Source: Xanthomonas arboricola pv. juglandis (lineage in GTDB: Bacteria; Pseudomonadota; Gammaproteobacteria; Xanthomonadales; Xanthomonadaceae). Taken from it: a stretch of 64,000 nucleotides of DNA. The stretch lies in the NCBI RefSeq assembly GCF_001013475.1, contig NZ_JZEF01000005.1, positions 259,440 through 323,439 on the forward strand. The letters are read 5' to 3'. Below the pieces are notes generated by a model, which was not told the origin of the DNA, searched no databases, and worked only from the letters and a program-made list of their open reading frames with translations. Positions within the stretch are counted from its first letter, which is position 1. Each line of letters opens with the position of its first letter. Both the position numbers and the translations under genes were made by a program. Below, piece after piece: positions 35,179 to 43,958 of this stretch.

Positions 35179-35888
35179 TGGCCGGTTTCTATATCGCAAG
35201 CGCCGCGCTGGTGGTCGTCGCCTTGCTGTTGGTGCTGGTGCCGTTGCTGCGCCAGCCCGCACGCAAGGGCAATGCACGCTACAGCCTGCCGATTGTGCTG
35301 GTGCTCGGCTTGCCGATCGCCACGGCCGGCTTGTATCGGCTGGTCGGCGCGCCGGATGCGATCGCACGGCGTGTCTACGCGACGGCGCGGCCCCAGGCGC
35401 AACCGGCAGACGCGCCTGCCGTCGCTGCGGGTGAGCAAGTCCGGGCCGCAGAGGCCAACGCCGACGCTGCGCAAGAGCAGGCGCTTGAGTCGTGGATGCA
35501 GCAAGCCAGGACCCACGAGCAGGACAACCGCCCCGCCGATGCGCGTGAGGCCTATGCGCAAGCGCTCAAAATCGCGCCGGATCTCAGCGCCGCCATCGTC
35601 GGCTGGGTGGCCGCGGACATGGCCACGCGCAGCGATTTCGCCATCGACGCCGACTCACGCAGCCGCCTGCAACAGGTGGTCGCACGCGAGCCGGACCATC
35701 AGCGCGGCCTGTGGCTGCTGGGCATCAGCGACTTTCAGCAGCACGATTACCGCGCTGCCAGCGAGCACTGGCGGCATCTGCATGGCTTGCTCGACGCCGG
35801 CTCGCCGATGCAGAAGGCGGTGGCCGACAAGATCGCCGTGGCCGAGTCGCTGGCGAGCGCGCGGCAATCCGGGCGCGCAGCACCCTGA
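35178..35888 (+). CDS. ccmI: TPR-containing cytochrome c maturation protein CcmI
   Basis: A 236-residue membrane protein: helix 1 at residues 4-25, basic loop, helix 2 near 37-55, then a periplasmic TPR region (ADAREAYAQALKIAPDLSAA and later HQRGLWLLGISDFQQHDYRAA). It presents apocytochrome to CcmF/CcmH. It is shorter than the CcmI of many bacteria (often about 400 residues), with fewer repeats. Start ATG 35178 overlaps the ccmH stop (TGATG). It is the last gene of the ccm operon and converges with the hybrid kinase gene. Confidence 0.87.
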   Translation: MAGFYIASAALVVVALLLVLVPLLRQPARKGNARYSLPIVLVLGLPIATAGLYRLVGAPDAIARRVYATARPQAQPADAPAVAAGEQVRAAEANADAAQEQALESWMQQARTHEQDNRPADAREAYAQALKIAPDLSAAIVGWVAADMATRSDFAIDADSRSRLQQVVAREPDHQRGLWLLGISDFQQHDYRAASEHWRHLHGLLDAGSPMQKAVADKIAVAESLASARQSGRAAP

Positions 35889-35984
35889 CGCCAACCTCAG
35901 GCTGCATCCCTCATCAAAGACGCCCCGGTGCCAGCCGATGGCAGCGCCGTCGTGGTGTCAGGCGCGATTGACCGCGCACCCCGA

Positions 35985-38057
35985 TCAGCCCGACGGCCCC
36001 AACACCTCGTGCAGCTTTCCGCTGAACTCGCCCAGCGTAAACGGCTTGGCGATCATGCTCATGCCGTCGGCAAGAAACTCGCCGCGATCGCGCGCGGTTT
36101 CCGCATAGCCGGTCATGAAGATCACCGGCAGATCCCGCCGCGACTGCCGCGCAATCTCGGCCAACTGGCGCCCGTTGAGTCCGGGCAGGCCCACGTCGGT
36201 CACCAGCAGATCGATGCGCCGTTGCGAGGCCAGGATCGGCAGCGACGCATCGGCGTCGGCCACCACATCGGCTTCATAGCCCAACTCGTTGAGCAGCTCG
36301 GTGACCAGCAGCCGCACCTGTTCGTCGTCTTCCACCACCAGCACCTGCTGGCCGCGTCCGGCCACCACGGCACCGGCTTGCGGTTGCGGCGACAGCGCCT
36401 GCGGATGGATGCCGGCAGGCAGATACAGGCTCACCGTGGTGCCCTTGCCCAGCTCGGACTCCACCCACACCTGCCCGTTGGACTGCTGCATGAAGCCGTA
36501 GATCATCGACATGCCCAGGCCGGTGCCCTGCCCGATCGGCTTGGTGGTGTAGAACGGTTCGAACACACGCTCCAGCACATCGGCCGGCATGCCGGCGCCG
36601 CTGTCGGTCACCGACACCACCGCGTAATTGCCCGGCGCCAACGTCACCCCGCGCCCGAGTTCCAGCGGCTGCGCTTGGACCTGCAACTGCCGGGTGGCGA
36701 TGCGCAACTGCCCGCCATCGGGCATCGCATCGCGGGCATTGATCGCCAGGTTGAGCAGCGCGCTTTCCAGCTGGTTTTCGTCGACATACGCCTGCGGCAG
36801 GTCGGCCTGCAGATCGGTTTCCAGATGCACCGATTCGCCCAGCGTGCGCGCCAGCAATTCCTGCAGCGACACCACCAGGTCGTTCAGATGCAGATGCCGC
36901 GCTTCCAGCGATTGCCGGCGCGAAAACGCCAGCAGCCGTTGCGTCAGTGCGGCCGCGCGCAGGGCCGAGGCCGACGCCACATCCAGAAAGCGGCCCAGCC
37001 CCTCGGTGCGGCCCTGGTCGATGCGCAGGCGCGCCAGATCCAGCGCCGACAGGATGCCGGTCAGCATGTTGTTGAAATCGTGTGCGATGCCGCCGGTCAG
37101 CTGGCCCACCGCTTCCATCTTCTGCGCCTGGCGCAGTGCCGCCTCGCTGGACTCGCGTGCCAGCATCTGCTGCTGCAGCTCGGCGGTGCGTTCGGCCACC
37201 TTGACCTCGAGCAGGCTGGCCTGCTGCTGGATCGATTCCAACGCCAGCGCGCGCGCAGTGATGTCGGTGGCAAACACATGAAAGCCGTCCACCTGGCCGT
37301 CCGCATCCAGGCGCGGCATGTAGCGGATCTCCGCATCACGCCGGCGTCCGTCGGCGTGCGGCCAACTGGCCTCCACCGTCAACGCCTGCCCGGCTAACGC
37401 GGCCTCGATCCAGGCGCGGCGCTGCTGCACCATCGCCGGCCCCACCACATCCACCATGGACCGCCCGATCACCTCGGCAGGCGGGATGCCGATCCAGTCT
37501 TCATACGACCGGTTGGCGAAGCGGTACACCAGATCCTTGTCGATGAAGGCAATCAGCACCGGCAGCGCATCGGTGACGCGGCGCAGCTCGGCCTCGCTCG
37601 ACATCAAGGCCATTTTGCTTTCGGCCAACTGCTCCATCTGGTCGCGGATCACGAACTGCTTCTGGCGCGAGCGCAAAGCAGTAGAAATCGCGCTCAACAA
37701 CGAAGACGAACTCAGCGGCCGTTCCAGCTCGATGACATTGGTGACTTCCGCCGGCAGTGTGGCCTGGCGCCCGTTATGGGTGACGCGCGGTGCACGCAGC
37801 AGCACGAACGGAATATCCGACCAGGCGGCCTGGCTCTGCAGGATGCGCGAAAGCTGCTGCAGATCGCCGCCGACCGCTTCCTCGGTCAGCACCACCACAC
37901 CGGAGGCATCGAGCAGGTCGTCGGCCAGCGCAGCCAGCGAGCCGTACACCCTGCGCGTCAGTCCGCGCTGGCCGACGATGCCGGCGATGCTCTCCGCATC
38001 GCGGCCGAACGGCGCGATGATGTGGACGATGGACCCATCCGGATCACAGGTAGTCAA
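35985..38057 (-). CDS. hybrid PAS-histidine kinase with C-terminal receiver
   Basis: A protein of about 690 residues. The N-terminal 130 residues look like a degenerate receiver (SIVHIIAPFGRDAESI). A PAS domain (about 160-270) and coiled coil lead to the HisKA box GGIAHDFNNMLTGIL (H326), the N-box NLAINARDAMPDGG, the G boxes DSGAGMP and GQGTGLGMSM, and a receiver with LLVTDVGLPGLNG and IAKPF. No transmembrane segment. There is no in-frame ATG near the expected start; TTG 38057 (LTTCDPDG) or TTG 38090 are the candidates, both within or near the end of the kaiC-like gene, suggesting coupling to it. Confidence 0.87.
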   Translation of the reverse strand: MTTCDPDGSIVHIIAPFGRDAESIAGIVGQRGLTRRVYGSLAALADDLLDASGVVVLTEEAVGGDLQQLSRILQSQAAWSDIPFVLLRAPRVTHNGRQATLPAEVTNVIELERPLSSSSLLSAISTALRSRQKQFVIRDQMEQLAESKMALMSSEAELRRVTDALPVLIAFIDKDLVYRFANRSYEDWIGIPPAEVIGRSMVDVVGPAMVQQRRAWIEAALAGQALTVEASWPHADGRRRDAEIRYMPRLDADGQVDGFHVFATDITARALALESIQQQASLLEVKVAERTAELQQQMLARESSEAALRQAQKMEAVGQLTGGIAHDFNNMLTGILSALDLARLRIDQGRTEGLGRFLDVASASALRAAALTQRLLAFSRRQSLEARHLHLNDLVVSLQELLARTLGESVHLETDLQADLPQAYVDENQLESALLNLAINARDAMPDGGQLRIATRQLQVQAQPLELGRGVTLAPGNYAVVSVTDSGAGMPADVLERVFEPFYTTKPIGQGTGLGMSMIYGFMQQSNGQVWVESELGKGTTVSLYLPAGIHPQALSPQPQAGAVVAGRGQQVLVVEDDEQVRLLVTELLNELGYEADVVADADASLPILASQRRIDLLVTDVGLPGLNGRQLAEIARQSRRDLPVIFMTGYAETARDRGEFLADGMSMIAKPFTLGEFSGKLHEVLGPSG

Positions 38058-39558
38058 GTGGACGATCCAGCAACGGCGTGTCGTCCCCAACGAAATGCGG
38101 AGTACCGGTCAGCACGCCGTGGAATTTCTCCAGCGGCTCGCTCAGATGGATACCGCCCGTCCCGATGCGCAGCTCGCGGATCGAATCCTCGTGCGCGCCA
38201 CTGCGGTTCTTGATCACCGACACGGCCTTGCGGATGCGCCCTTGCGCCTCGAAGAAGCGGAACAGGATGACGGTGTCGGCCATGTAGGAGATGTTGAGGT
38301 TGCCGGTGGACATCGTGCCGACCAGGCCGTGCTGCGGATTGACCAGGAACGTGGTCACGCCGCTCTGGTTGAGGTAGGACAGCAGCTCGTGCATCTGCAG
38401 CATCAGCTGCTTTTCCTGCGGCATCGAGGTGAGATAGCCGTTGAGGCTGTCGATCACCAGCACGCGGCAGTTGCGCTGTTCCACACTGGCGCGCACCGCC
38501 CAGGCGAACTCGCCCGGGGTCAGCTCGGCCGGATCCATCTGATGCAGTTCCAGCAGGCCCGCGTCCAGATACTTGCGCAGATCCATGCCCAGGCTCTCGG
38601 CACGCGTCAGCAAGGTGCCGGTGCGCTCGTCGAATTCCAGGATGCAGCAATGCTCGCCGCGCTCGCAGGCAGCGGTCACGTACTGCAGCGCGATATTGGT
38701 CTTGCCCGAACCGGCAGGCCCGGTCAGCAGCGTGCTGGTACCGCGCAGCGGCCCCCCGTGCAGCAGCGCATCGATCCGCGCCACGCCACTGGACACCGCA
38801 TCGCCGATGAACGGCACATGGTGATCGCAGGCGATCAGCCGCGGAAAGATCCGCATGCCGCCGGTGGCGATGGTGAGGTCGTGGTAGCCGGCGATGAAAT
38901 CCACACCGCGCAATTTCTGCACCTGCATGCGCCGCCGCGCCGCACCGAAATCCAGCGTCATGCGTTCCAGCGAAATCACCCCGTGGCACAGGCTGTGCAG
39001 ATGCGCATCGCGTTCGCCGTTCTCGCCGGTGAGGTCGTCGACCAGGAACACGGTGATGTTGCGCGGCGCAAAGAACTGCTTGAGCGCCAGCACCTGACGC
39101 CGGTAGCGCAGCGAATCCTGCGCCAGCAGGCGCAACTCGGACAACGAGTCGAACACCACACGCGTCGGCTTGACCCGGTCCACCTCGGACTGGATCAGCT
39201 TGATGGTGCCGTCCAGCTCCATTTCCCACGGATGCAGAATGGACTGCTGGCGTCCATCGCCCAGAAACGCTTCGGCCGATGCCAGCTCGAAGATATGCAG
39301 CGCCTCCAGCGACCAGTCGTGCGAGGCGGCCACTTCGTTGAGCTCGTCGATGGTCTCCGACAAGGTCACGTACAGGCAGCTCTCGCCCTTGGCCGCGCCG
39401 TCGAGCAGGAACTGCAATGACGCGGTGGTCTTGCCCGAGCCCGGCTGGCCCTCCAGCAGGTACAGGCGGTTGGGCGGCAGGCCGCCGCGCAGAATGGTGT
39501 CAAGCCCCGTCGTACCAGTCGTAATGCGGTTTGCGATCATCGGCTTCAGATTTCCCAT
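38044..39558 (-). CDS. KaiC-like double-domain RecA ATPase
   Basis: A 504-residue protein with two tandem KaiC/RadA-type ATPase domains. Walker A motifs are GQPGSGKT (37-44) and GPAGSGKT (280-287); the domains start TTGTTGLDTILRGGLPPNRLY and SSGVARIDALLHGGPLRGT. Size and two-domain layout match cyanobacterial KaiC, but there are no kaiA/kaiB genes here. In proteobacteria such KaiC homologues are linked to stress or signalling and often lie beside a hybrid kinase, as here. ATG 39558 is preceded by an A/T-rich stretch ATAAATTTAAACC that could hold a -10 element. Confidence 0.88.
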   Translation of the reverse strand: MGNLKPMIANRITTGTTGLDTILRGGLPPNRLYLLEGQPGSGKTTASLQFLLDGAAKGESCLYVTLSETIDELNEVAASHDWSLEALHIFELASAEAFLGDGRQQSILHPWEMELDGTIKLIQSEVDRVKPTRVVFDSLSELRLLAQDSLRYRRQVLALKQFFAPRNITVFLVDDLTGENGERDAHLHSLCHGVISLERMTLDFGAARRRMQVQKLRGVDFIAGYHDLTIATGGMRIFPRLIACDHHVPFIGDAVSSGVARIDALLHGGPLRGTSTLLTGPAGSGKTNIALQYVTAACERGEHCCILEFDERTGTLLTRAESLGMDLRKYLDAGLLELHQMDPAELTPGEFAWAVRASVEQRNCRVLVIDSLNGYLTSMPQEKQLMLQMHELLSYLNQSGVTTFLVNPQHGLVGTMSTGNLNISYMADTVILFRFFEAQGRIRKAVSVIKNRSGAHEDSIRELRIGTGGIHLSEPLEKFHGVLTGTPHFVGDDTPLLDRPLDYL

Positions 39559-39765
39559 AGGTTTAAATTTATCACGGGCGCATCACTGGCCGCTGCGCAC
39601 CACTGAATGGATCAGCTTGCTTGGCGCGAGCTGAGCGCCCGCGCTACCGGTAGCGTGCTATGACCTGCGCCGTGCTTTATGACAGTTCCGACACGTTCGT
39701 CACGCGCGTGGGCCTAGCGTTACGCCTGAAGTGCATCGCATGGTTGCGATCGCTCGAGGACAGCG
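39559..39765. promoter_or_regulatory. divergent promoter region between the kaiC-like gene and the response regulator gene
   Basis: A 207-bp gap between divergent starts. Next to the kaiC-like ATG the sequence GATAAATTTAAACC (read on the minus strand) is strikingly A/T-rich for this genome and is the likeliest promoter core. No palindrome was found. Confidence 0.4.
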
Positions 39766-40140
39766 GTGAATCACGCATCATGTAACGCCCGTATCTTGTT
39801 GGTCGAAGACGACGATGCCATTCGTGCGATGACCGCAGATATCCTGGGTGACGAGGGCTACCAGGTCATCGCGTCGCCAGATGCCGAGCAGGCGCTGGAG
39901 CAGCTCAACCAGGCGCGTCCGTTCGATCTGCTGCTGTCCGATATCTGCCTGCCCGGCATGAACGGGCGCGACCTTGCCGACAATGCACGCCGTCTATATC
40001 CCGCCCTGCCCATCGTGTTCATGACCGGCTACGCCGGGTCCATTGCCAAACGCGCGGATTTTCTCGATACCGGCATGCGTCTGTTGACCAAGCCGTTTTC
40101 GTTACGCGACCTGCTGGGCATCGTGCAGACCGCGCTATAA
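39766..40140 (+). CDS. single-domain response regulator (CheY-like receiver)
   Basis: A 124-residue receiver with no output domain. The acidic pocket is EDDD (14-17) and the phosphoryl acceptor is D59 in LLLSDICLPGMNGRDL; the conserved T and K are in IVFMTGYAG and LLTKPFSL. The start is GTG 39766. It is very like the receivers at the ends of the two flanking hybrid kinases and probably receives phosphoryl groups from one of them. It diverges from the kaiC-like gene and converges with the second kinase gene. Confidence 0.87.
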   Translation: MNHASCNARILLVEDDDAIRAMTADILGDEGYQVIASPDAEQALEQLNQARPFDLLLSDICLPGMNGRDLADNARRLYPALPIVFMTGYAGSIAKRADFLDTGMRLLTKPFSLRDLLGIVQTAL

Positions 40141-40180
40141 GCAAGCCCGACCGAATCATCGCCAAGCCTGCACGCAGGCA

Positions 40181-43039
40181 TCAGTGCGATTTGCGCTCCA
40201 GCAGCTGCGCCACGCGGCGTTCCAGGTCCACGGTCAGAAACGGCTTGGTCAGCACCTCCATGCCCTCCTCAAGTTGCCCGGCGCCCACCGCCGCGGTTGC
40301 CGCGTAGCCGGTGACAAACAGCACCGGCAGCGTCGGCCGGTACTGCCGTCCTGCGTCGGCGACCTGACGTCCGTTCAATCCGCCGGTCAGGCCGACGTCG
40401 GTCACCAGCAGATCGATCGTCTCCTGCGAGCGCAGGCGCTCCACCGCGGCGTTGCCTTCGGCGGTCTCGATGACGCGGTAGCCCGCTTCGCTCAGCACTT
40501 CGGACATCAGCACACGGATCGCTGTTTCGTCTTCCACCAACAGCACCGTGCAGCTTGGCGCGGTCGAGCGCAGCGGTTGCTCGGTCGCCGGCACCGCCTC
40601 GTCCTGCGCCAGCACGCCATCGAAGCGCGGCAGGTACAGCGCCATCGTGGTGCCGACGCCCACCTCCGAATCGATCCGCACGTGGCCGCCGGACTGGCGG
40701 GTGAATCCGTAGATCATCGACAAGCCCAGACCGGTGCCCTGCCCGATCGGCTTGGTGGTGAAGAACGGCTCGAACACCTTGGACATCACATCGGCGCTCA
40801 TGCCGGTGCCGGTGTCCTGCACGCTCAGGCACACGTACTCGCCGATCGGCAGGTCCAGCTGCTGGGCGGCGCCGGCGTCCAGCACCCGGTTGGCGACGGC
40901 GATGGTGAGCTCGCCGCCATCGGGCATCGCATCGCGCGCGTTGATGCACAGGTTCAACAGCGCGTTTTCCAGCTGCGGCGCATCCACCAGCACTTTCCAG
41001 GGGGCGGCTGCAGGGCGCAGCTGCAAGGCGATCGAAGGCCCCAGCGTGCGCGCGATGATGTCGTGCATGCCCTGCACCAGTGCCTGTACCTCCAGCGAGG
41101 TCGGCGCCAGGGTCTGCCGGCGCGAAAACGCCAGCAGCCGCTGGGTCAGTGCGGTGGCGCGCGCGGCGCTGGACTGCGCCATTTCCACATAGCGCTCCAG
41201 GCGGTCGTACTTGCCCTGTTCGATACGCGTCTGCAACAGCTCCAGACCGACGCTGATCGCCGTCAGCAGATTGTTGAAGTCGTGTGCCAGCCCGCCGGTC
41301 AACTGGCCGACCGCCTCCATCTTCTGGCTCTGGCGCAGCTTTTCCTCGGCCAGCAGCAGCGCCGCGCTGCGTTCGCGCACGCGCTCTTCCAGCGTTTCGG
41401 TCAGCTGGCGCAGCTGCTGTTCGGCCAGCCGCTTGTCGGTGATGTCGGCCGCGGTGCCGAACCACTCCACGATCTGCTCGCGCTCGTCCAGCAAGGGGAT
41501 CGCGCGCATCAGGGTCCAACCCACCCGCTGATCGGCATCCAGCACGCGGTATTCCACATCCAGCCCGGTCTTGTTGACGATCGAATGCGCAATGGCTTCG
41601 GCCAGCCGCGCGCGATCGTCCGGGTGCACCATCTCCTGCTGCCAGTTCAAGCTTGCCGAGAGCGCATCACTCAGCGCCCCCTCGCCAACCAGTTGGCGAA
41701 GCTCGCGCCAGTCGGCGCTGGCCGAGAAGATCGACTGCGAGGACGCGCGCACCAGCGCATCCAGCCGGCGCTCGCTCTCGCGCAGGGCTTCGCTGGCCAG
41801 CCGCTCGGCGGTGCGGTCGCGCAGCACCTTGACAAAGCCGATCGCCGCGCCGGTTTCGTCGCGCAGCACCATCAGCGACCCGTTCGCCCAGAAACGCTGG
41901 CCGGACTTGCGTACATGCCAGCGCTCGTCCATACCGCTGCCGCTTTCCAGCGCCGCCGCCGCCTCGATCAGGATCTGCCGCCGCTCCACATCTTCCGGGG
42001 TAAAGGTGCGCTCCAGGGTCTGGCCCAGCATCTCCGCCTCGCTCCAGCCCAGAATGCGCTGCGCGCCCTCGTTCCAGGACGTGACCAGGCCGTGCAGGTC
42101 GGTGGCGATGATCGCGTAGTCCATCACGCTGTCCAGGATCTGCCGGTTGCGCACTTCCGCCTCGCGCACCGCGCGTTCCAGGCCGATGCGGTCGGTGATA
42201 TCCAGGCCCTGCACGAAGATGCCGGAGACGGTGCCGTCGGCACCGGCGATCGGCTGGTAGACCAGATCCAGCAGACGTCGCTCCACCCGGCCGCCCGGCT
42301 CGGCCTGCACGTTGTAGGCCAGCGCATTGGCCGCGTAGGCGCGCCCGGACTGGTACACCTCGTCCAGGCGATGCAGATGCCCCTGCTCGACCAGATCCGG
42401 CAAGGCCTCGGCCAGCGGCTTGCCGATCACGTCGCGGTGCCCGATCAGGCGCGAATAGCACGGGTTGGCGAACTCCACCCGGTGCTGCGGACCGCTCAGG
42501 AACGCCATGAACATCGGCGCCTGCTCGAACAACCGGATCAGCCGCTCGTGCTCATCGGCAAGCCGGTTTTGCGCCACCTTGCGGTCGGTGACTTCGTTGG
42601 TGACGCAGAACGCGCCGCCCACACGCCCATCGTCCAGATAGATCGGCGAGAACGAGAATGTCCACCAGGTGTCTTCCGGCGTGCCGTAGCGGTTCATGCC
42701 GATCGGCACTTCCTCGAAGCGCGAGGCGCGCCCCGCGAACGCGGCCTCGATCGGCGCACGCACCGCCTCCCACGCATCGGCCCACAGTTCCTGCAGCGGC
42801 GCACCCAGCGCATGCGGCTGCCGCGGCCCCAGGATCGGCGTATAGGCATCGTTGTAGAAGAAGGTCAGCGCATCGCCCCACACCACATACATGCTTTCCG
42901 GCGAGCTGAGCATCAGGCTGACCGCATTGCGCAGCGGCGACGGCCATTGCGTGGTCGGCCCCAGCGGGGTTGCGGCCCAGTCGTAGGCGCGCACGGCCTG
43001 CGCCATGGCGCTGTCGCCATACGGAAACGACGCGCTCAT
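40181..43039 (-). CDS. multi-PAS hybrid histidine kinase with C-terminal receiver
   Basis: A 952-residue soluble sensor. It begins with a GAF/PAS-like region (SASFPYGDSAMAQAVRAYDWAATPLGP, the common start of the 'blue-light/PAS' hybrid kinases), followed by about three PAS domains (including TDLHGLVTSWNEGAQRILGW and VRKSGQRFWANGSL), HisKA box GGLAHDFNNLLTAI, N-box NLCINARDAMPDGG, G2 box GQGTGLGLSMIYG, and a receiver with LLVTDVGLTGGLNG, two residues longer than usual around the acceptor loop. No transmembrane helices. ATG 43039 is the start; an upstream in-phase ATG at 43087 is less likely. Lies in a cluster with the KaiC-like protein. Confidence 0.87.
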   Translation of the reverse strand: MSASFPYGDSAMAQAVRAYDWAATPLGPTTQWPSPLRNAVSLMLSSPESMYVVWGDALTFFYNDAYTPILGPRQPHALGAPLQELWADAWEAVRAPIEAAFAGRASRFEEVPIGMNRYGTPEDTWWTFSFSPIYLDDGRVGGAFCVTNEVTDRKVAQNRLADEHERLIRLFEQAPMFMAFLSGPQHRVEFANPCYSRLIGHRDVIGKPLAEALPDLVEQGHLHRLDEVYQSGRAYAANALAYNVQAEPGGRVERRLLDLVYQPIAGADGTVSGIFVQGLDITDRIGLERAVREAEVRNRQILDSVMDYAIIATDLHGLVTSWNEGAQRILGWSEAEMLGQTLERTFTPEDVERRQILIEAAAALESGSGMDERWHVRKSGQRFWANGSLMVLRDETGAAIGFVKVLRDRTAERLASEALRESERRLDALVRASSQSIFSASADWRELRQLVGEGALSDALSASLNWQQEMVHPDDRARLAEAIAHSIVNKTGLDVEYRVLDADQRVGWTLMRAIPLLDEREQIVEWFGTAADITDKRLAEQQLRQLTETLEERVRERSAALLLAEEKLRQSQKMEAVGQLTGGLAHDFNNLLTAISVGLELLQTRIEQGKYDRLERYVEMAQSSAARATALTQRLLAFSRRQTLAPTSLEVQALVQGMHDIIARTLGPSIALQLRPAAAPWKVLVDAPQLENALLNLCINARDAMPDGGELTIAVANRVLDAGAAQQLDLPIGEYVCLSVQDTGTGMSADVMSKVFEPFFTTKPIGQGTGLGLSMIYGFTRQSGGHVRIDSEVGVGTTMALYLPRFDGVLAQDEAVPATEQPLRSTAPSCTVLLVEDETAIRVLMSEVLSEAGYRVIETAEGNAAVERLRSQETIDLLVTDVGLTGGLNGRQVADAGRQYRPTLPVLFVTGYAATAAVGAGQLEEGMEVLTKPFLTVDLERRVAQLLERKSH

Positions 43040-43426
43040 GCGGCGCCCGATCGTGCTGCCGTCCAGCGGCAGTCGTCCTGCGTGCAATGCGCACCGCGGT
43101 GCGCGGCTGGCTTACCAATCACCCAAACAAGCATCTTTGACGAACCATTGAAGAGGAACCAGGGGCCAACGCCGCGCATCGCCGGCTGGCAGGATCGGAC
43201 CAGGCCGACCTGCCGACCTGACCTGCCACCAGCGCCATCCGGCATCGCCGTCGGCGCCCTGCCCGGCGTGCAGCGCCCGCCTACGTTACAACACTCGGGT
43301 GACGATGCCTGCTGACTGCGCGCCGCCCCACCATGGCACGCGTTGCTGCGCGGCAGCCGGCATGGATCCCTCGACGCGGCGCGCAGGCAGTGCCCCGTGG
43401 TGCGCGTGCCCGGATAAAATCGCGAG
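43040..43426. other. divergent intergenic region
   Basis: 387 bp between the start of the PAS hybrid kinase (minus) and the marR-like gene (plus). No credible gene is present. GATAAAAT just upstream of the marR start is a possible -10 element. No convincing inverted repeat was found here. Confidence 0.4.
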
Positions 43427-43921
43427 ATGGCCGAAAGGCGTGGCACGGTAACGCAGATGCAGGATCGCGACGTACTCATTCACCCGCTGGCTGCGGTCGC
43501 ACCGGGGTATCTGGCCAACCATGCTGCGCGGGTCTTCAATCGTCTGGTGGATGCGCAACTGCGCCCGCATGGCGTGTCGCTCGCACTGATCGGGCCGATC
43601 ATGCTGCTGTCCTGGAAAGGGCCGATGCTGCAACGCGACCTGGTGATCGACTCGGCGGTGAAGCAGCCGGCAATGGTGGCCCTGCTGGACAAGCTGGAGG
43701 GCCTGAAGCTGATCAAGCGCTCCCCGGCGCCGCAGGACCGCCGCGCGGCGGTGGTCTCACTCACGCCGCGCGGGCGCAAGATCGCCGAGATCGGCGGCAA
43801 GATACTGATCGATCTCAATGCCGATGCGCTGAAGGACTTCTCGCCCGAGGAGGCGCAGCAGACTGTCGCGTTCATGCAGCGTCTGATCGCCAACCTGGAG
43901 CAGCGCGACCGAGACATGTAA
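43427..43921 (+). CDS. MarR family transcriptional regulator
   Basis: A 164-residue winged-helix regulator. The helix-turn-helix is in MLQRDLVIDSAVKQPAMVALLDKL and the wing contains RSPAPQDRRAAVVSLTPRGR, the classic MarR 'D-R-R' wing. ATG 43427 is used; ATG 43457 is also possible. The FAD monooxygenase gene follows 37 bp later in the same direction, with a 7-bp inverted repeat in the gap, so the regulator probably controls that gene and responds to a small aromatic or antibiotic-like ligand (inference). Confidence 0.88.
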   Translation: MAERRGTVTQMQDRDVLIHPLAAVAPGYLANHAARVFNRLVDAQLRPHGVSLALIGPIMLLSWKGPMLQRDLVIDSAVKQPAMVALLDKLEGLKLIKRSPAPQDRRAAVVSLTPRGRKIAEIGGKILIDLNADALKDFSPEEAQQTVAFMQRLIANLEQRDRDM

Positions 43922-43937
43922 TATCACTTCTGATATT
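43920..43937. promoter_or_regulatory. inverted repeat AATATCA-N4-TGATATT before the FAD monooxygenase gene
   Basis: Perfect 7-bp arms separated by CTTC, starting at the marR stop codon and ending 21 bp before the FAD oxidoreductase ATG. A/T-rich palindromes of this size are typical MarR operators, but it could also serve as an mRNA hairpin. Confidence 0.4.
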
Positions 43938-43958
43938 TCTTCTTCCGGGTGATCTGTC

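Noticed and set aside
35985..43039. A cyanobacteria-like circadian clock
   Set aside because: Only a KaiC-like protein is present; no KaiA or KaiB gene was found, and proteobacterial KaiC proteins usually serve other roles.
40184..43315. A plus-strand open frame of more than 1000 codons antisense to the PAS hybrid kinase
   Set aside because: The minus strand encodes a textbook hybrid kinase with all motifs; the antisense translation is Arg/His/Gln-rich and has no domain pattern. It is a GC-bias shadow.
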